Positions 44,774 through 54,267 of a stretch of DNA of 64,000 nucleotides are shown piece by piece; the stretch's first letter is position 1, and each line of letters starts with the position of its first letter. The stretch lies in NCBI GenBank assembly GCA_028281235.1, contig JANQKG010000036.1:1-64000 (forward strand). The letters are read 5' to 3'. This stretch comes from Afifellaceae bacterium (GTDB taxonomy: Bacteria > Pseudomonadota > Alphaproteobacteria > Rhizobiales > Afifellaceae). Position numbers and translations under genes: made by a program. The notes beneath the pieces were generated by a model. It ran no database searches. It was not told the origin of the DNA and worked only from the letters and a program-made list of their open reading frames with translations.

Positions 44774-45928
44774 ATGATCCTGCGTGAGATCGCCAACGAA
44801 GCGGCCGCCGGCGGCGCCGGTGCTCCCAAGGTGCTCGTCGTCGATGACGACGCGACGAGCCGTTTGCTCGCTGGCGCGGCGCTGAAGGACCAGATGCGGA
44901 TCACCGAGGCCGAGAACGGTGAGGTCGCGCTCCAGATCCTAGGGCGCCAATCCTTCGATCTGGCGATTCTCGACCTTGATATGCCCGTGCTCAATGGGTT
45001 CGCCGTCATCGAGCAGGCACGCGCCCGGCCGGAGACGCGCCATTTGCCGATCATCGTCGTCACCGGCCGTGAGGATGTCGTGTCGATTGAGCGTGCCTTC
45101 GCGCTTGGGGCGACGTCGTTTCTGTGCAAGCCGATCAACTGGAACGTCTTTCGCCACCAGGTCGCCTACGTCTTTCATAAGGCGCAGGTCGAGCGCCGGC
45201 TGCGCGCCAAGAACCAGCAGCTGGAGCAGGTGGCGGCGCTGCGGGCCCGCTCCATCGCTGCGCTGTCGCGCTCCATAGAATCAGCTGCAACCCGCCTGGG
45301 CTGCCCGCCGGAGGGCGAGCCGGCATCCAATGCGCTCCAAAAGGATTGCGAGAAGATGCGGAAGCTCGTTCGCCGCATCGGTCACGTCTCCGATGTCTTG
45401 ACCGGCTCGGCGGAGTACTTTCCTCGCGCCGCGGAGGCATATGATGTGGCCGCCGCAGCGGTGGCTATGCTGGAATCGGAAGACGGCTCGGTGCCTGCAG
45501 AGCGCATCGATGTTCAGGCTTCTGAGCCGCTCCGACTGCATGGCGACGCCGATCTCGTCAAAGGCGCGCTTGTTGAGATACTCGCCAATGCTCTGGAAGC
45601 CTCGCCGCCGGAGGAGAAGGTGCAGCTCCGGATCGTCGACGCTCCACCGAGCCGCGTGCGCTTTGAGATTGAGGATCACGGCGCCGGTATCCCTGAATAC
45701 CTGCTTGACGCCGGCATTGCCGACCTGGCCGACGCCGCCACCACAGGCGCCAGCGCCAGGCCCGGCCTTGGGCTGGCCCTGGCCAAGGCCGTCGTTGACC
45801 GCCATCACGGTCATTTCGGCATTGTCTCAGAGCCCGGTCGCGGCACGGAAGTGTTCTTGAGCTTCCCTGCGGCGGCAAACGCCGATGGTGAAGCAACCAT
45901 TAAACAAACAGTTCAAATTGCGTCGTGA
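44774..45928 (+). CDS. Receiver domain fused to histidine-kinase-type ATPase
   Basis: A 384-residue cytoplasmic protein. The receiver (about 17-135) has VLVVDDDATSR, phospho-acceptor Asp in LAILDLDMPVLNGF and KPINW. A coiled segment (VERRLRAKNQQLEQVAALRARS) leads to an HATPase domain with EILANALEASPP, EDHGAGIPEY and GLGLALAKAVVDRHHGHF. No H-box histidine is visible in the dimerisation region, so it may act as a phosphatase or an unusual kinase. ATG 44774 is used; TTG 44765 is an alternative. It diverges from the hybrid kinase gene. Confidence 0.83.
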   Translation: MILREIANEAAAGGAGAPKVLVVDDDATSRLLAGAALKDQMRITEAENGEVALQILGRQSFDLAILDLDMPVLNGFAVIEQARARPETRHLPIIVVTGREDVVSIERAFALGATSFLCKPINWNVFRHQVAYVFHKAQVERRLRAKNQQLEQVAALRARSIAALSRSIESAATRLGCPPEGEPASNALQKDCEKMRKLVRRIGHVSDVLTGSAEYFPRAAEAYDVAAAAVAMLESEDGSVPAERIDVQASEPLRLHGDADLVKGALVEILANALEASPPEEKVQLRIVDAPPSRVRFEIEDHGAGIPEYLLDAGIADLADAATTGASARPGLGLALAKAVVDRHHGHFGIVSEPGRGTEVFLSFPAAANADGEATIKQTVQIAS

Positions 45929-45991
45929 AGTTTATCTTTGAATTGAGCCGGGTCTCTTAACAAACCGGTTCCGAACGCGGAGAGAAGCGGC

Positions 45992-47410
45992 GTGTCCGCC
46001 AACAGATCAAGCGCTCGTGAAGCAGTTGACGGTTGGGCCGGCGCCCCGCGCTCCAAGGGCGCTGGCCCAACCGGGGCTGCCTGGGATGGTTGGCAAAACG
46101 ACCGGCTAGCGGCGCTGCGGCGTGAGTTGGCAAAGCCGTCGCTGTCGGACCGCAGGGCCATCATCGACGTGCTGAGCGCCGCCATCCGCGAGGCGACCGC
46201 CAGCGGCAACCCCGCTGCGGCATTGCTGCTTGATCTCAACGGCTTCCTGGGAATCAACGCCGCCTGGGGACCGGCGATCGGTGATCAGGTGCTCGCCGCG
46301 ACCGGTGACCGGATCAGCCACTTCCTTACGCATGCGCCGCGCGGCGGGGGTCCCGCCTATGTCGGCCACCTCGATTCCGATCATTATCTTGTGGTCTTCA
46401 CCGACGTGCAGAGTTTCGGCGCGCTGCGCGCCCTGGCGACGGAGCTGCTCGGCGCATTGGCGCAGCCGATCGAGATCTCCGAGCAATCGCTGTCGGTGAG
46501 CGCCCGCGCCGCCATCGTTCAGGTACCCGAGCACGGGCGGAGCGTTACAAGCGTGCTGGCGCGCGGCTTCCGCCTCCTCAACACGACGGCCCGCTCAGCC
46601 TCCGACTCCGTGGCGATGTCTGAGATGGAGTCCTGCAACGCCTCATCCCTGATCATGCTTGAGCGCGATCTCAATGCAGCGCTCTCCACCGATCAGCTTT
46701 TTGTCGCGTTGCAGCCGAAGGTGGAGGCCGCGACCGGCCTGATCCATGGCGCGGAAGCGCTGGCGCGCTGGAACCATCCTGAGCGCGGCGCTCTGCCGCC
46801 CCCGGTCTTCGTCGAAGCGGCAGAGCAGAGCGGTCTGATCTTCGATTTGGGGCTGCGCATCCTTCGTGATGTCTGCCGCGCCAGCAACGGCCTCGCGAAG
46901 TCGGGCAAATCCTTCAACCTCGCAGTTAACGTCTCGCCGCATCAGCTTGCACACAATGAGTTCCTTGGCCGCTTCCTTGAAGTCGTCGACAGCGAAGGGG
47001 TGAACCCGGAGACGTTGGAGATCGAGGTAACGGAAACGGCCGCGATGATGGGCGGCGAAAGGATGCTGGAGAGCCTGCGCGCGCTCAGGCGTTGCGGCAT
47101 CGGCGTTGCGATCGACGATTTCGGCACCGGCTTCTCCAATCTGGCGTCTCTGTCGGCGCTGCCGGCCGATGGCCTGAAAATCGACCAATCGCTGGTCAGC
47201 GGAAGCGACGATGGCGGAAAAGCCGAAGCGCTGCTCGGCCTTGCTGTGAAGCTCGGGCAGACTTTCGGACTGACCACCGTGGCGGAGGGCGTCGAAACGG
47301 GTGATCAGTTGCAGCGCCTCAAAGCGCTCGGCTGCGATCTCATCCAGGGCTACTACACCGGCCGTCCCGTGCCGAGCAGCGAGTTCGCCGAGCGTTATTT
47401 ACGAGACTGA
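45992..47410 (+). CDS. GGDEF-EAL protein, probable c-di-GMP phosphodiesterase
   Basis: A 472-residue cytoplasmic protein. The GGDEF domain (about 60-205) is degenerate: the signature position reads HLDSDHYLVVF. The EAL domain (about 215-470) has every catalytic element: AEALARW, NVSPHQL, EVTETAAM, DDFGTGFSNL, LKIDQSLV, VAEGVET and LIQGYYTGRPVP. It should therefore hydrolyse c-di-GMP, with the GGDEF part perhaps binding GTP as an activator. GTG 45992 follows GGAGAGAAG. It lies 63 bp after the receiver-ATPase gene and may be coexpressed with it. Confidence 0.9.
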   Translation: MSANRSSAREAVDGWAGAPRSKGAGPTGAAWDGWQNDRLAALRRELAKPSLSDRRAIIDVLSAAIREATASGNPAAALLLDLNGFLGINAAWGPAIGDQVLAATGDRISHFLTHAPRGGGPAYVGHLDSDHYLVVFTDVQSFGALRALATELLGALAQPIEISEQSLSVSARAAIVQVPEHGRSVTSVLARGFRLLNTTARSASDSVAMSEMESCNASSLIMLERDLNAALSTDQLFVALQPKVEAATGLIHGAEALARWNHPERGALPPPVFVEAAEQSGLIFDLGLRILRDVCRASNGLAKSGKSFNLAVNVSPHQLAHNEFLGRFLEVVDSEGVNPETLEIEVTETAAMMGGERMLESLRALRRCGIGVAIDDFGTGFSNLASLSALPADGLKIDQSLVSGSDDGGKAEALLGLAVKLGQTFGLTTVAEGVETGDQLQRLKALGCDLIQGYYTGRPVPSSEFAERYLRD

Positions 47411-47582
47411 GACGGCCACGCAGCCGGGTCCCGCTTCGCTCCAGCCCGGCTGCGTGAAGAAGTTCTTAACTCTCCCGTCAGCTTTCGAACGAAATTAAGG
47501 GAATTGAGGGCACGGCATCCGAGAATGGGATGCGGCGCTCGCGCGTCGGCTGCACCACAAGAACACGCGGAATCGATCGCCC

Positions 47583-48842
47583 ATGGCGGGGACAGCGTTT
47601 AGAAGGCGAATTGCAGAAGATGAGGGCGGCAGTGTCGCTCTGGTGTTTTCGCTCGCCTTGCCGATCTTCGTCGCCGTAACCGGATTGGCGATCGACAGCG
47701 CCAATTTCTATAACCAGCAGGCGCGCATGCAGGCGGTGGCTGACTCCACGGCTTTGGCGGTCGCCAAGGAGATGCACCTCTTCACCGAGAAGCCGAGCAC
47801 CCTTGAGGAAGCGGGCAGGGACAAGGCAGAGGCGATGCTGGCGGAGAAAGGTCTCGCCGGGCTCCCGCACAAGACGGGCGTGCAGGTCGATACCAAAGAG
47901 GGCGTCGCGGCAGTCGAGATCGTCATGCACGCGAGTTCGTTCCTGCCGGCGGAGATCTGGGGCGAGAACCCGATCCGTGTGACCGCCGATGCGCGGACCT
48001 ACGGCGATCTGCGTCTCTGCGTCCTCGGTCTGGACGGGAGCGCCGACCACACGGTAGCGCTCGACAAGGATGCGAAGCTCGAGGCACCCGAATGCGCCGT
48101 GCAATCGAACTCCGTGAGCCCATTGGGATTGAGCGCCAGCGGCGGCAGTTTCTTGACGGCGTCCTTCTCCTGCACAGCCGGCGGCTTTAAAGGCGATGAT
48201 GACGACGATGAGGCCTTTGACCCGGAACCGGAAACCGACTGCCCGGCTCTTGAAGATCCGTTGGTGCTCCGCGATCCGCCGAGTGTCGGCGGCTGCGACT
48301 ATCTCGATACGCACATCAACAAGGGTTCCCACTCTATATCGCCCGGCACGTATTGCGGCGGGCTGAAGCTCACAGGCAAGGCTGAGGTCACCGCCGAGCC
48401 CGGCATCTATGTGATGACCGGCGGGGATCTGAGCGTCAGCAACAATACGTCCCTGCGTGGGGAAGACGTGAGTTTCTTCTTCACCGAGGATGCAGTGATC
48501 AACTTCAAGGACAAGGCTGCCATCGAGCTGACCGCGCCCAAGGACGGGCCAATGGCTGGGCTTTTGTTCTTTGAGTCGCGTGCCGCTCCAGAAGGCCGCT
48601 ACTTCAACATCAGCAGTGACGCTGCCCGCGTGCTGCTCGGCACGATCTATCTGCCGCAAGGCGTCTTCAAGGGTGGTGGCAAGGGCTATATCGCCAGGGA
48701 TTCCGACTACACGATCATCGTTGCGCGCCGCATTGATGTTGAGGGCTCCAAGCTCGTGGTCAATGCCGATTACGAGGGATCGGACGTGCCTGTGCCGCCC
48801 GGTCTGGGGCCGAACGCGACGAAGGTCAGGCTCTCCAACTAG
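47583..48842 (+). CDS. TadE/TadG-family pilus assembly-like protein
   Basis: A 419-residue protein with the TadG N-terminus: EDEGGSVALVFSLALPIFVAVTGLAIDSANFY (about 12-43) is a membrane anchor with the pilin-like segment, followed by QARMQAVADSTALAVAKEM. The rest should be periplasmic, with an acidic run FKGDDDDDEAFDPEPETD near 202-219 and paired cysteines (CPALED, GGCDYLD, TYCGGL). The C-terminal half resembles a beta-helix. No tad/cpa operon is adjacent, so it is an orphan member. Confidence 0.8.
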   Translation: MAGTAFRRRIAEDEGGSVALVFSLALPIFVAVTGLAIDSANFYNQQARMQAVADSTALAVAKEMHLFTEKPSTLEEAGRDKAEAMLAEKGLAGLPHKTGVQVDTKEGVAAVEIVMHASSFLPAEIWGENPIRVTADARTYGDLRLCVLGLDGSADHTVALDKDAKLEAPECAVQSNSVSPLGLSASGGSFLTASFSCTAGGFKGDDDDDEAFDPEPETDCPALEDPLVLRDPPSVGGCDYLDTHINKGSHSISPGTYCGGLKLTGKAEVTAEPGIYVMTGGDLSVSNNTSLRGEDVSFFFTEDAVINFKDKAAIELTAPKDGPMAGLLFFESRAAPEGRYFNISSDAARVLLGTIYLPQGVFKGGGKGYIARDSDYTIIVARRIDVEGSKLVVNADYEGSDVPVPPGLGPNATKVRLSN

Positions 48843-48988
48843 GTCATCGAACCGCCGCCCGTCTCGACCGGGGCGGGGACCCGCAGCGCCGCCGGCGGCG
48901 CTGAATGCCCCATCGCGTGCCCTCCATTCGACAGCCCGTGGGGCGGCGCTTTCTCATGCCCAAATCACGTCGTTCCGCCGCTCGGAAT

Positions 48989-49002
48989 TTGACCTAAATC
49001 AT
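48989..49002 (+). promoter_or_regulatory. FNR/FixK-type box before the hydrogenase structural genes
   Basis: TTGAC CTAA ATCAT matches the TTGAY-N4-RTCAA consensus at all but the last position. It is 77 bp before ATG 49080; a class II promoter centred on it would start transcription near 49037. The same kind of box precedes hypC. Confidence 0.6.
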
Positions 49003-49079
49003 AGCTGAATCAGGCCACGTTCGCGACTAAGGTGATCTCTGGTTCTTCAGATCGGCGGGGCACGAACCGATGGCATTCC

Positions 49080-50228
49080 ATGACTGAAACAGCGAAGTCG
49101 GTCATATCTCTTGATGGCCTCCAGGCGCTTATCGACGCCTTGGCAGCCAAGAACTACCAGGTATTGGGGCCGACCGTTCACGACGGCGCCATTATCTATG
49201 ACGCAATCACCAAAACCGCCGACCTGCCGGCCGGCTGGACTGATCGCCAGGATGGCGGGCGCTACCGCCTTGAGCGACGCGACGATGACGCGCTGTTCGG
49301 CTTCGTCGTCGGGCCGCACTCGTGGAAGCAGTTTCTGCATCCGGCGAAGGAGACGCTCTGGAAAGCGAGCCGTGGCCCGGACGGCATCGTCGTCACAGCG
49401 GAGGAGCCGAGCCCGCAGAAGCTCGCCTTTCTCGGCGTCAGATCCTGCGAGCTCGCGGCGATTGCCGTTCAGGACAAGGTGTTCTGCGAGGGGCCGTATC
49501 TCGACGTGCCCTATGCGGAGCGGCGCAAGGACGCCTTCATCGTCGCCGTCAATTGCGGCGAGGCGGGCGGCACATGCTTCTGCGTTTCCATGCAGACCGG
49601 GCCGAAGGCGGAAGCCGGCTTCGACGTTGCGCTGACGGAGCTGCATCACAACGGCGCTCACGAGTTCCTGGTGGAAGTGGGCAGCGAATCCGGCGCCGCG
49701 CTGATGCAGGACGTGCCGCATCGCCCGGCCAGCAACGAGCAGGTCTCAGCCGCCGAAGCTGCCGTCGCCAACGCCACGAATCAGATGGGCCGGACGCTCG
49801 ACACCAACGGACTGAAGGAGCTGCTGCAGGGCAATTCCAACCATCCGCAATGGGATGCGGTCGCGGAGCGCTGCCTGAGCTGCGGCAATTGCACGATGGT
49901 GTGCCCGACCTGCTTCTGCACCACGGTCGACGACCATAGCGATCTGAGCGGCGACAACGCCGAGCGCGTACGCAAGTGGGATTCCTGCTTCACGCTGGAC
50001 TTCTCCTACATCCACGGCGGCAGTGTGCGCACCGCCACCCGCTCGCGCTATCGCCAATGGATGACCCACAAGCTCGCCAGTTGGTACGACCAGTTCGGCA
50101 CCTCAGGATGTGTGGGCTGCGGACGCTGCATTACCTGGTGCCCGGTGGGCATCGACATCACAGAAGAAGCCGCGGCCATAAGAGCGGCGCCGATGAGCGA
50201 TAAGGAGAAGCCGAATGAAAGGCCTTGA
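49080..50228 (+). CDS. hyhB: Group 3b hydrogenase iron-sulfur (beta) subunit
   Basis: A 382-residue electron-transfer subunit related to HyhB/HydB of sulfhydrogenases and to AsrA. Two [4Fe-4S] motifs are near the C-terminus: [12 protein letters not shown] then CFCT, and [35 protein letters not shown] and [15 protein letters not shown] are typical of the N-terminal domain. It passes electrons between the small subunit and the flavin subunit. ATG 49080 is used. It is the first gene of the operon, behind an FNR-type box, and overlaps the next gene by 14 bp. Confidence 0.9.
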   Translation: MTETAKSVISLDGLQALIDALAAKNYQVLGPTVHDGAIIYDAITKTADLPAGWTDRQDGGRYRLERRDDDALFGFVVGPHSWKQFLHPAKETLWKASRGPDGIVVTAEEPSPQKLAFLGVRSCELAAIAVQDKVFCEGPYLDVPYAERRKDAFIVAVNCGEAGGTCFCVSMQTGPKAEAGFDVALTELHHNGAHEFLVEVGSESGAALMQDVPHRPASNEQVSAAEAAVANATNQMGRTLDTNGLKELLQGNSNHPQWDAVAERCLSCGNCTMVCPTCFCTTVDDHSDLSGDNAERVRKWDSCFTLDFSYIHGGSVRTATRSRYRQWMTHKLASWYDQFGTSGCVGCGRCITWCPVGIDITEEAAAIRAAPMSDKEKPNERP

Positions 50229-50673
50229 GGACATCCTGCGGGAGCACCCGTTTCTCTCCGGTTTCTCACCTGAGCAAAGCGACCTCATCGTGGGCTGCGC
50301 CCGCAACCACCGCTTCAACGCCGGTCAGTATCTCTTCCACGAAGGCGATCCGGCCGACGAGTTCTTTTTGATCCGCCGCGGCAAGGTCGCGCTTGAGATC
50401 GTCGCTCCGGGAAAGCCTCCGATCGTCTTCGCAACGCTCGGCGAGGGCGAGATCGTCGGCGCCTCCTGGCTTGTCGCACCGCATCGCACGATGTTCGACG
50501 CGCGCGCCGTGGAGTTGACCCGCGCCATCGGCATCGACGCGGCCTGCCTGCGTGGCAAATGCGATGAGGACCACAGCCTCGGCTACGAGATGATGAAGGC
50601 GTTTCTGCCGATCCTTGTGCAGCGCCTAAACGCCACCCGGCTGCAAATTCTCGACGTCTATGGGAGGGCTTGA
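50215..50673 (+). CDS. Stand-alone cyclic nucleotide-binding domain protein in the hydrogenase operon
   Basis: A 152-residue protein consisting of a CRP-like effector domain: [46 protein letters not shown], then [13 protein letters not shown] with the phosphate-binding-cassette position. The usual DNA-binding helix-turn-helix is missing; the chain stops after the dimer helix. It overlaps hyhB and precedes the gamma subunit, so it is cotranslated with hydrogenase subunits. A regulatory or assembly role at the complex is inferred from this; similar genes occur in other bacterial group 3b operons. Confidence 0.88.
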   Translation: MKGLEDILREHPFLSGFSPEQSDLIVGCARNHRFNAGQYLFHEGDPADEFFLIRRGKVALEIVAPGKPPIVFATLGEGEIVGASWLVAPHRTMFDARAVELTRAIGIDAACLRGKCDEDHSLGYEMMKAFLPILVQRLNATRLQILDVYGRA

Positions 50674-50674
50674 G

Positions 50675-51514
50675 GTGAGTGCGGCACCGCAGCTCGACCC
50701 GTTTCTGCCGGATATCTACAGCGTCCGCGACGTCCGCCGTGAGCTTCCCGACACGGTGACATTGGAGGTCGCGCCCAAGGCCGGCGCCCGCCCGGACTTT
50801 GAGCCCGGGCAGTTCAACATGCTCTATGCCTTCGGCATCGGCGAGATCGCCATCAGCCTGAGCGGCAGCGCCGGTTCCGGCGAGACGTTCATCCACACCG
50901 TCCGCGAGGTCGGCGCCGTCAGCGCGGCGATATCCAAGCTGGAGGTCGGCGCGGAACTCGGCCTGCGCGGTCCCTACGGGGCCGGCTGGCCGGTGAATGA
51001 GGCGGAAGGGTCAGACGTCGTCTTTGTCGCCGGCGGGCTCGGATTGGCGCCGCTGCGCCCGGCGATCCTGCATGTCCTGGCGAACCGCAACCGCTACGGC
51101 CGCGTCGTCCTGCTGTTCGGCAGCCGCAACCCAACGGAGCTTCTCTACCGCGATGAGCTTGCGGACTGGCGCCAGCGTCTTGATGTGGACATTGACGTCA
51201 CGGTCGATCACGCCGACGCCGAATGGCGCGGCAATGTCGGCGTCGTTCCGGCGCTGATCCCCCGCGCCGCCTTCGATCCGACAGACACCATCGCCTTTGT
51301 CTGTGGGCCGGAGGTGATGATGCGCTTCTCCGTTGCCGCACTACGCGATGCCGGCGTGCCGCTTGACCATGTCTATGTCTCGATGGAGCGCAACATGAAA
51401 TGCGCCATCGGCCTGTGCGGGCATTGCCAGTTCGGGCCGACCTTCGTGTGCAAGGACGGGCCGGTGATGCGGTTTGATGCCATCGCCGACATCTTTTCGA
51501 TCCGGGAGATATGA
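50675..51514 (+). CDS. hyhG: Group 3b hydrogenase NAD(P)/FAD (gamma) subunit
   Basis: A 279-residue diaphorase-type subunit. FAD binding: [25 protein letters not shown](P) binding: [17 protein letters not shown] and the C-terminal [12 protein letters not shown] [2Fe-2S] cysteine set follows: [18 protein letters not shown]. It exchanges electrons with NAD(P)H in the cytoplasm. GTG 50675 is chosen (GGGAGG upstream, two bases after the previous stop); ATG 50660 is possible. It ends one base before the small subunit gene. Confidence 0.92.
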   Translation: MSAAPQLDPFLPDIYSVRDVRRELPDTVTLEVAPKAGARPDFEPGQFNMLYAFGIGEIAISLSGSAGSGETFIHTVREVGAVSAAISKLEVGAELGLRGPYGAGWPVNEAEGSDVVFVAGGLGLAPLRPAILHVLANRNRYGRVVLLFGSRNPTELLYRDELADWRQRLDVDIDVTVDHADAEWRGNVGVVPALIPRAAFDPTDTIAFVCGPEVMMRFSVAALRDAGVPLDHVYVSMERNMKCAIGLCGHCQFGPTFVCKDGPVMRFDAIADIFSIREI

Positions 51515-51515
51515 C

Positions 51516-52289
51516 ATGAGCGAAGCGAAGCCAAAGCTCGCGGTTTGGAAGTTCGCGTCCTGCGACGGCTGCCAGCTTTCGCTGCTGGATTGCGAGGATG
51601 AGCTGCTGGCGCTTGCCGGCGCCATCGAGATCGCCAACTTTCCCGAAGCCTCCAGCGCGATTGTGGACGGCCCTTACGATCTCTCGCTCGTGGAAGGATC
51701 GATAACGACGCCGCATGACGCGGAGCGCATCCAGATGGTGCGCAAGCAATCCAAGTTCCTCGTCACGATCGGCGCATGCGCCACCGCCGGCGGCATCCAG
51801 GCGCTGCGCAACTTCGCCGACGTCAACGAGTTCATCTCGGTGGTGTATGCGTCACCGCAATACATCAAGACGCTGGAGACATCGACGGCGATCGCCGACC
51901 ACATCCCCGTCGATTACGAGCTGCGCGGCTGCCCTATCAACAAGATGCAGCTCGTGGAGGTCATCTCCGCGTTCATCGCCGGGCGCAAACCTGCGATCGC
52001 GTCGCATAGCGTGTGCGTTGAGTGTAAGCAGCGCGGCACGGTCTGCGTCATGGTGCAGGGCACGCCCTGCCTGGGCCCGGTGACGCATGCCGGCTGCGGG
52101 GCCATCTGCCCGGCCTATCGGCGCGGCTGCTACGGCTGCTACGGGCCGATGGAGGATCCCAATACGGCGGCGCTGGCAAAGGAATGGCAGCTTCTCGGCA
52201 AGACGCCGCGTGACGTTCAACACGCTTTTCGCACCTACAACGCCGGGGCGGAGGCGTTTTTGAAAGAAGGCCAAGCGCATGGCAACTAA
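51516..52289 (+). CDS. hyhS: Group 3b [NiFe] hydrogenase small subunit
   Basis: A 257-residue small (delta) subunit. [13 protein letters not shown] (Cys16 and Cys19) and [11 protein letters not shown] hold proximal-cluster ligands, [13 protein letters not shown] another. The C-terminal part has further cysteine groups ([39 protein letters not shown]), consistent with three [4Fe-4S] clusters. There is no Tat signal, so the enzyme is cytoplasmic. The gene overlaps the large subunit gene by 11 bp. Confidence 0.93.
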   Translation: MSEAKPKLAVWKFASCDGCQLSLLDCEDELLALAGAIEIANFPEASSAIVDGPYDLSLVEGSITTPHDAERIQMVRKQSKFLVTIGACATAGGIQALRNFADVNEFISVVYASPQYIKTLETSTAIADHIPVDYELRGCPINKMQLVEVISAFIAGRKPAIASHSVCVECKQRGTVCVMVQGTPCLGPVTHAGCGAICPAYRRGCYGCYGPMEDPNTAALAKEWQLLGKTPRDVQHAFRTYNAGAEAFLKEGQAHGN

Positions 52290-53568
52290 ATCGATAAAGG
52301 TCGACTACCTTGCGCGTGTCGAAGGTGAGGGCGCGCTCGATCTGCACATCAAAGACGGTCAGGTGACCGCGGCGCAGCTTCGCATCTTCGAGCCGCCGCG
52401 CTTCTTCGAGGCCTTTCTGCGTGGGCGGAGCTACGCGGAGACGCCGGACATCGTTGCACGCATCTGCGGCATCTGTCCGATCGCCTATCAGATGAGCGCG
52501 GTGCACGCGATCGAGCAGGCTTTCGGCGTGACGGTCGATGGACAGCTCCGCGCGCTGAGGCGCCTCATCTATTGCGGCGAGTGGATCGAGAGCCACGGCC
52601 TGCACGTGGTGATGCTGCATGCGCCGGATTTCCTCGGCTTCCACGACGCCATTCAAATGGCCGGCGATCACGCCGAGATCGTGCAGGGCGGGTTGGCGCT
52701 GAAGAAGGCCGGCAACGAATTGCTGCGCGTTCTGGGCGGGCGTGAGATTCATCCCATCAACGTCAAGGCGGGCGGCTTCTACCGGCTGCCGACGCGTGCC
52801 GAAATGGCACCGGTGGCAGAAGACCTCAAGCGGGCCCGCGACATCGCGGTCGATCTGGTGCGCTGGGTCGCCAAGCTTCCGTTCCCCGACTACGAGCGCG
52901 ACTATGAGTTCGTGGCGTTGCGCCACCCCGATGAATATCCCTTCAACGAGGGGCGGCTGGTCTCCAATCGCGGCATCGACATCGACATTTCCGAGTTCGA
53001 CGACGAGTTCGAGGAGCGCCATGTTGCGCATTCCACCGCGCTGCATTCAGTGGTGAAGCGTCGCGGTCCTTACCTGGTCGGCCCGTTGGCCCGCTACGCG
53101 CTGAACTACGAGTTTCTGCCGCAATCTGTGAAGGATCTGGCGGCCGAAATTGGGCTCGGTCCGGTCTGCAAGAATCCGTTCCAGAGCATTATCGTCCGCG
53201 CGCTGGAGGTGCTTTTCGCCTGCGAAGAGGCGCTGAGGATCATCGACGATTACGATCCGTCAGAGCCCGCATCGGTGCCGTTTGAGACACGCGCCGGCGT
53301 TGGCTACGGCTGCACGGAGGCGCCGCGCGGCGTCTGCTGGCATCGCTACGAGTTCGACGACGAGGGCGCGATCATCTCGGCGCGCATTGTCCCGCCCACA
53401 TCGCAGAACCAGCCGAGCATCGAAGCGGACCTCACGGCGGTCGCCTCGACCATGCTCAACGAGACCGACGACCGGATCCGGCATCGCTGCGAGCAAAGCA
53501 TCCGTAACTACGATCCCTGCATCTCCTGCTCGGTGCATTTCCTTAACCTGACGATCCACCGATCATGA
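52279..53568 (+). CDS. hyhL: Group 3b [NiFe] hydrogenase large subunit
   Basis: A 429-residue catalytic (alpha) subunit. Nickel ligands are [10 protein letters not shown] (Cys63, Cys66) near the N-terminus and DPCISCSVH (Cys414, Cys417, His420) at the C-terminus. Nine residues (FLNLTIHRS) follow His420 and would be removed by the maturation protease after nickel insertion. Group 3 enzymes of this type oxidise or evolve H2 with NAD(P)(H), and some reduce sulfur. A palindromic repeat begins about 18 bp after the stop. Confidence 0.94.
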   Translation: MATKSIKVDYLARVEGEGALDLHIKDGQVTAAQLRIFEPPRFFEAFLRGRSYAETPDIVARICGICPIAYQMSAVHAIEQAFGVTVDGQLRALRRLIYCGEWIESHGLHVVMLHAPDFLGFHDAIQMAGDHAEIVQGGLALKKAGNELLRVLGGREIHPINVKAGGFYRLPTRAEMAPVAEDLKRARDIAVDLVRWVAKLPFPDYERDYEFVALRHPDEYPFNEGRLVSNRGIDIDISEFDDEFEERHVAHSTALHSVVKRRGPYLVGPLARYALNYEFLPQSVKDLAAEIGLGPVCKNPFQSIIVRALEVLFACEEALRIIDDYDPSEPASVPFETRAGVGYGCTEAPRGVCWHRYEFDDEGAIISARIVPPTSQNQPSIEADLTAVASTMLNETDDRIRHRCEQSIRNYDPCISCSVHFLNLTIHRS

Positions 53569-53585
53569 ACGGAGCAGCGGACGGG

Positions 53586-53723
53586 GAGCATGATCCCGAA
53601 AAGTGGCTTCCGGTTTCCCGCCTTCGCGAAGCCCGCTTCGGCGGGCGAAGCAAGGTCGGATAAGATCATGCTCAAACAACGAAGCGGAACCTTCATCTCA
53701 GTTCAATCAGAATGGATTAGGCT
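53586..53723. repeat. Composite GAGCATGATC repeat inside the hydrogenase operon
   Basis: GAGCATGATCCCGAAAAGTGG (from 53586) is mirrored by GATAAGATCATGCTC to 53673, with an extra nested hairpin GCCTTCGCGAAGCCCGC/GCGGGCGAAGC inside. TTCAATCAGAATGG and TTAGGCTCT (to 53723) correspond to the companion palindrome at 19236-19258. The repeat runs straight into the coding frame of the protease. Confidence 0.85.
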
Positions 53724-54224
53724 CTGAGGGATCAGCCACACAAGGTTCTCGTCGTCGGTATCGGCAACCCCGTTCGCGGGGACGACGCAATCGGCGCCGC
53801 TGTTGCGAAGGCGCTGGCCGGCCGGCTGCCCGACAACGTCGCCATTCGCACGCGCGCCGGAGACATGCTGGCGCTGATCGAAGACTGGGCCGGCTTTGAC
53901 GCGCTGATCTTAATCGACGCGGCCGTGCCAATGGGCATGCCCGGCCGCATTCACCGCATCGATCCGAAGGACGAGAAGCTGCCGCGCGACCCGGTCTATG
54001 CCTCCAGCCACGCCTTTGGCGTCGCCGAGGCGATCGGGCTCGGCCAGGCGCTGAACCAGGCGCCGCGGAAGATCGTCGTCTACGCCATCGAAGGTGGATC
54101 ATTTGAGCGCGGCGCGCCGATGACCCCTGAAGTCGCTGCCGCGATCGACGAGGTGGCGGACCGCGTCATCGCCGAAGTGGCGCGACTTATGCCGCGGGAA
54201 GAAGCGGCGCTGGTGGACGCGTGA
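53724..54224 (+). CDS. hyhD: Hydrogenase maturation protease with non-standard start
   Basis: A 166-residue endopeptidase of the HycI/HyaD family that trims the large subunit. The frame reads VLVVGIGNPVRGDDAIG at residues 8-24, the metal-binding motif, then ALILIDAAVPMG with the Asp and YASSHAFGV with the His. The only ATG is 53865, which would remove the whole first motif. Reading back, no ATG, GTG or TTG occurs before the in-frame TAG 53718; CTG 53724 is the likely start. The gene abuts a palindromic repeat that seems to have replaced its original 5' end. Confidence 0.78.
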   Translation: MRDQPHKVLVVGIGNPVRGDDAIGAAVAKALAGRLPDNVAIRTRAGDMLALIEDWAGFDALILIDAAVPMGMPGRIHRIDPKDEKLPRDPVYASSHAFGVAEAIGLGQALNQAPRKIVVYAIEGGSFERGAPMTPEVAAAIDEVADRVIAEVARLMPREEAALVDA

Positions 54225-54267
54225 TCACGCAGCATCGTGCGGCTCGTTCGCCGGCGCATAGCCCGAA

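Noticed and set aside
53865-54224. Hydrogenase protease starting at ATG 53865
   Set aside because: It would lack the N-terminal GIGNPVRGDD metal-binding motif that is present in frame upstream.
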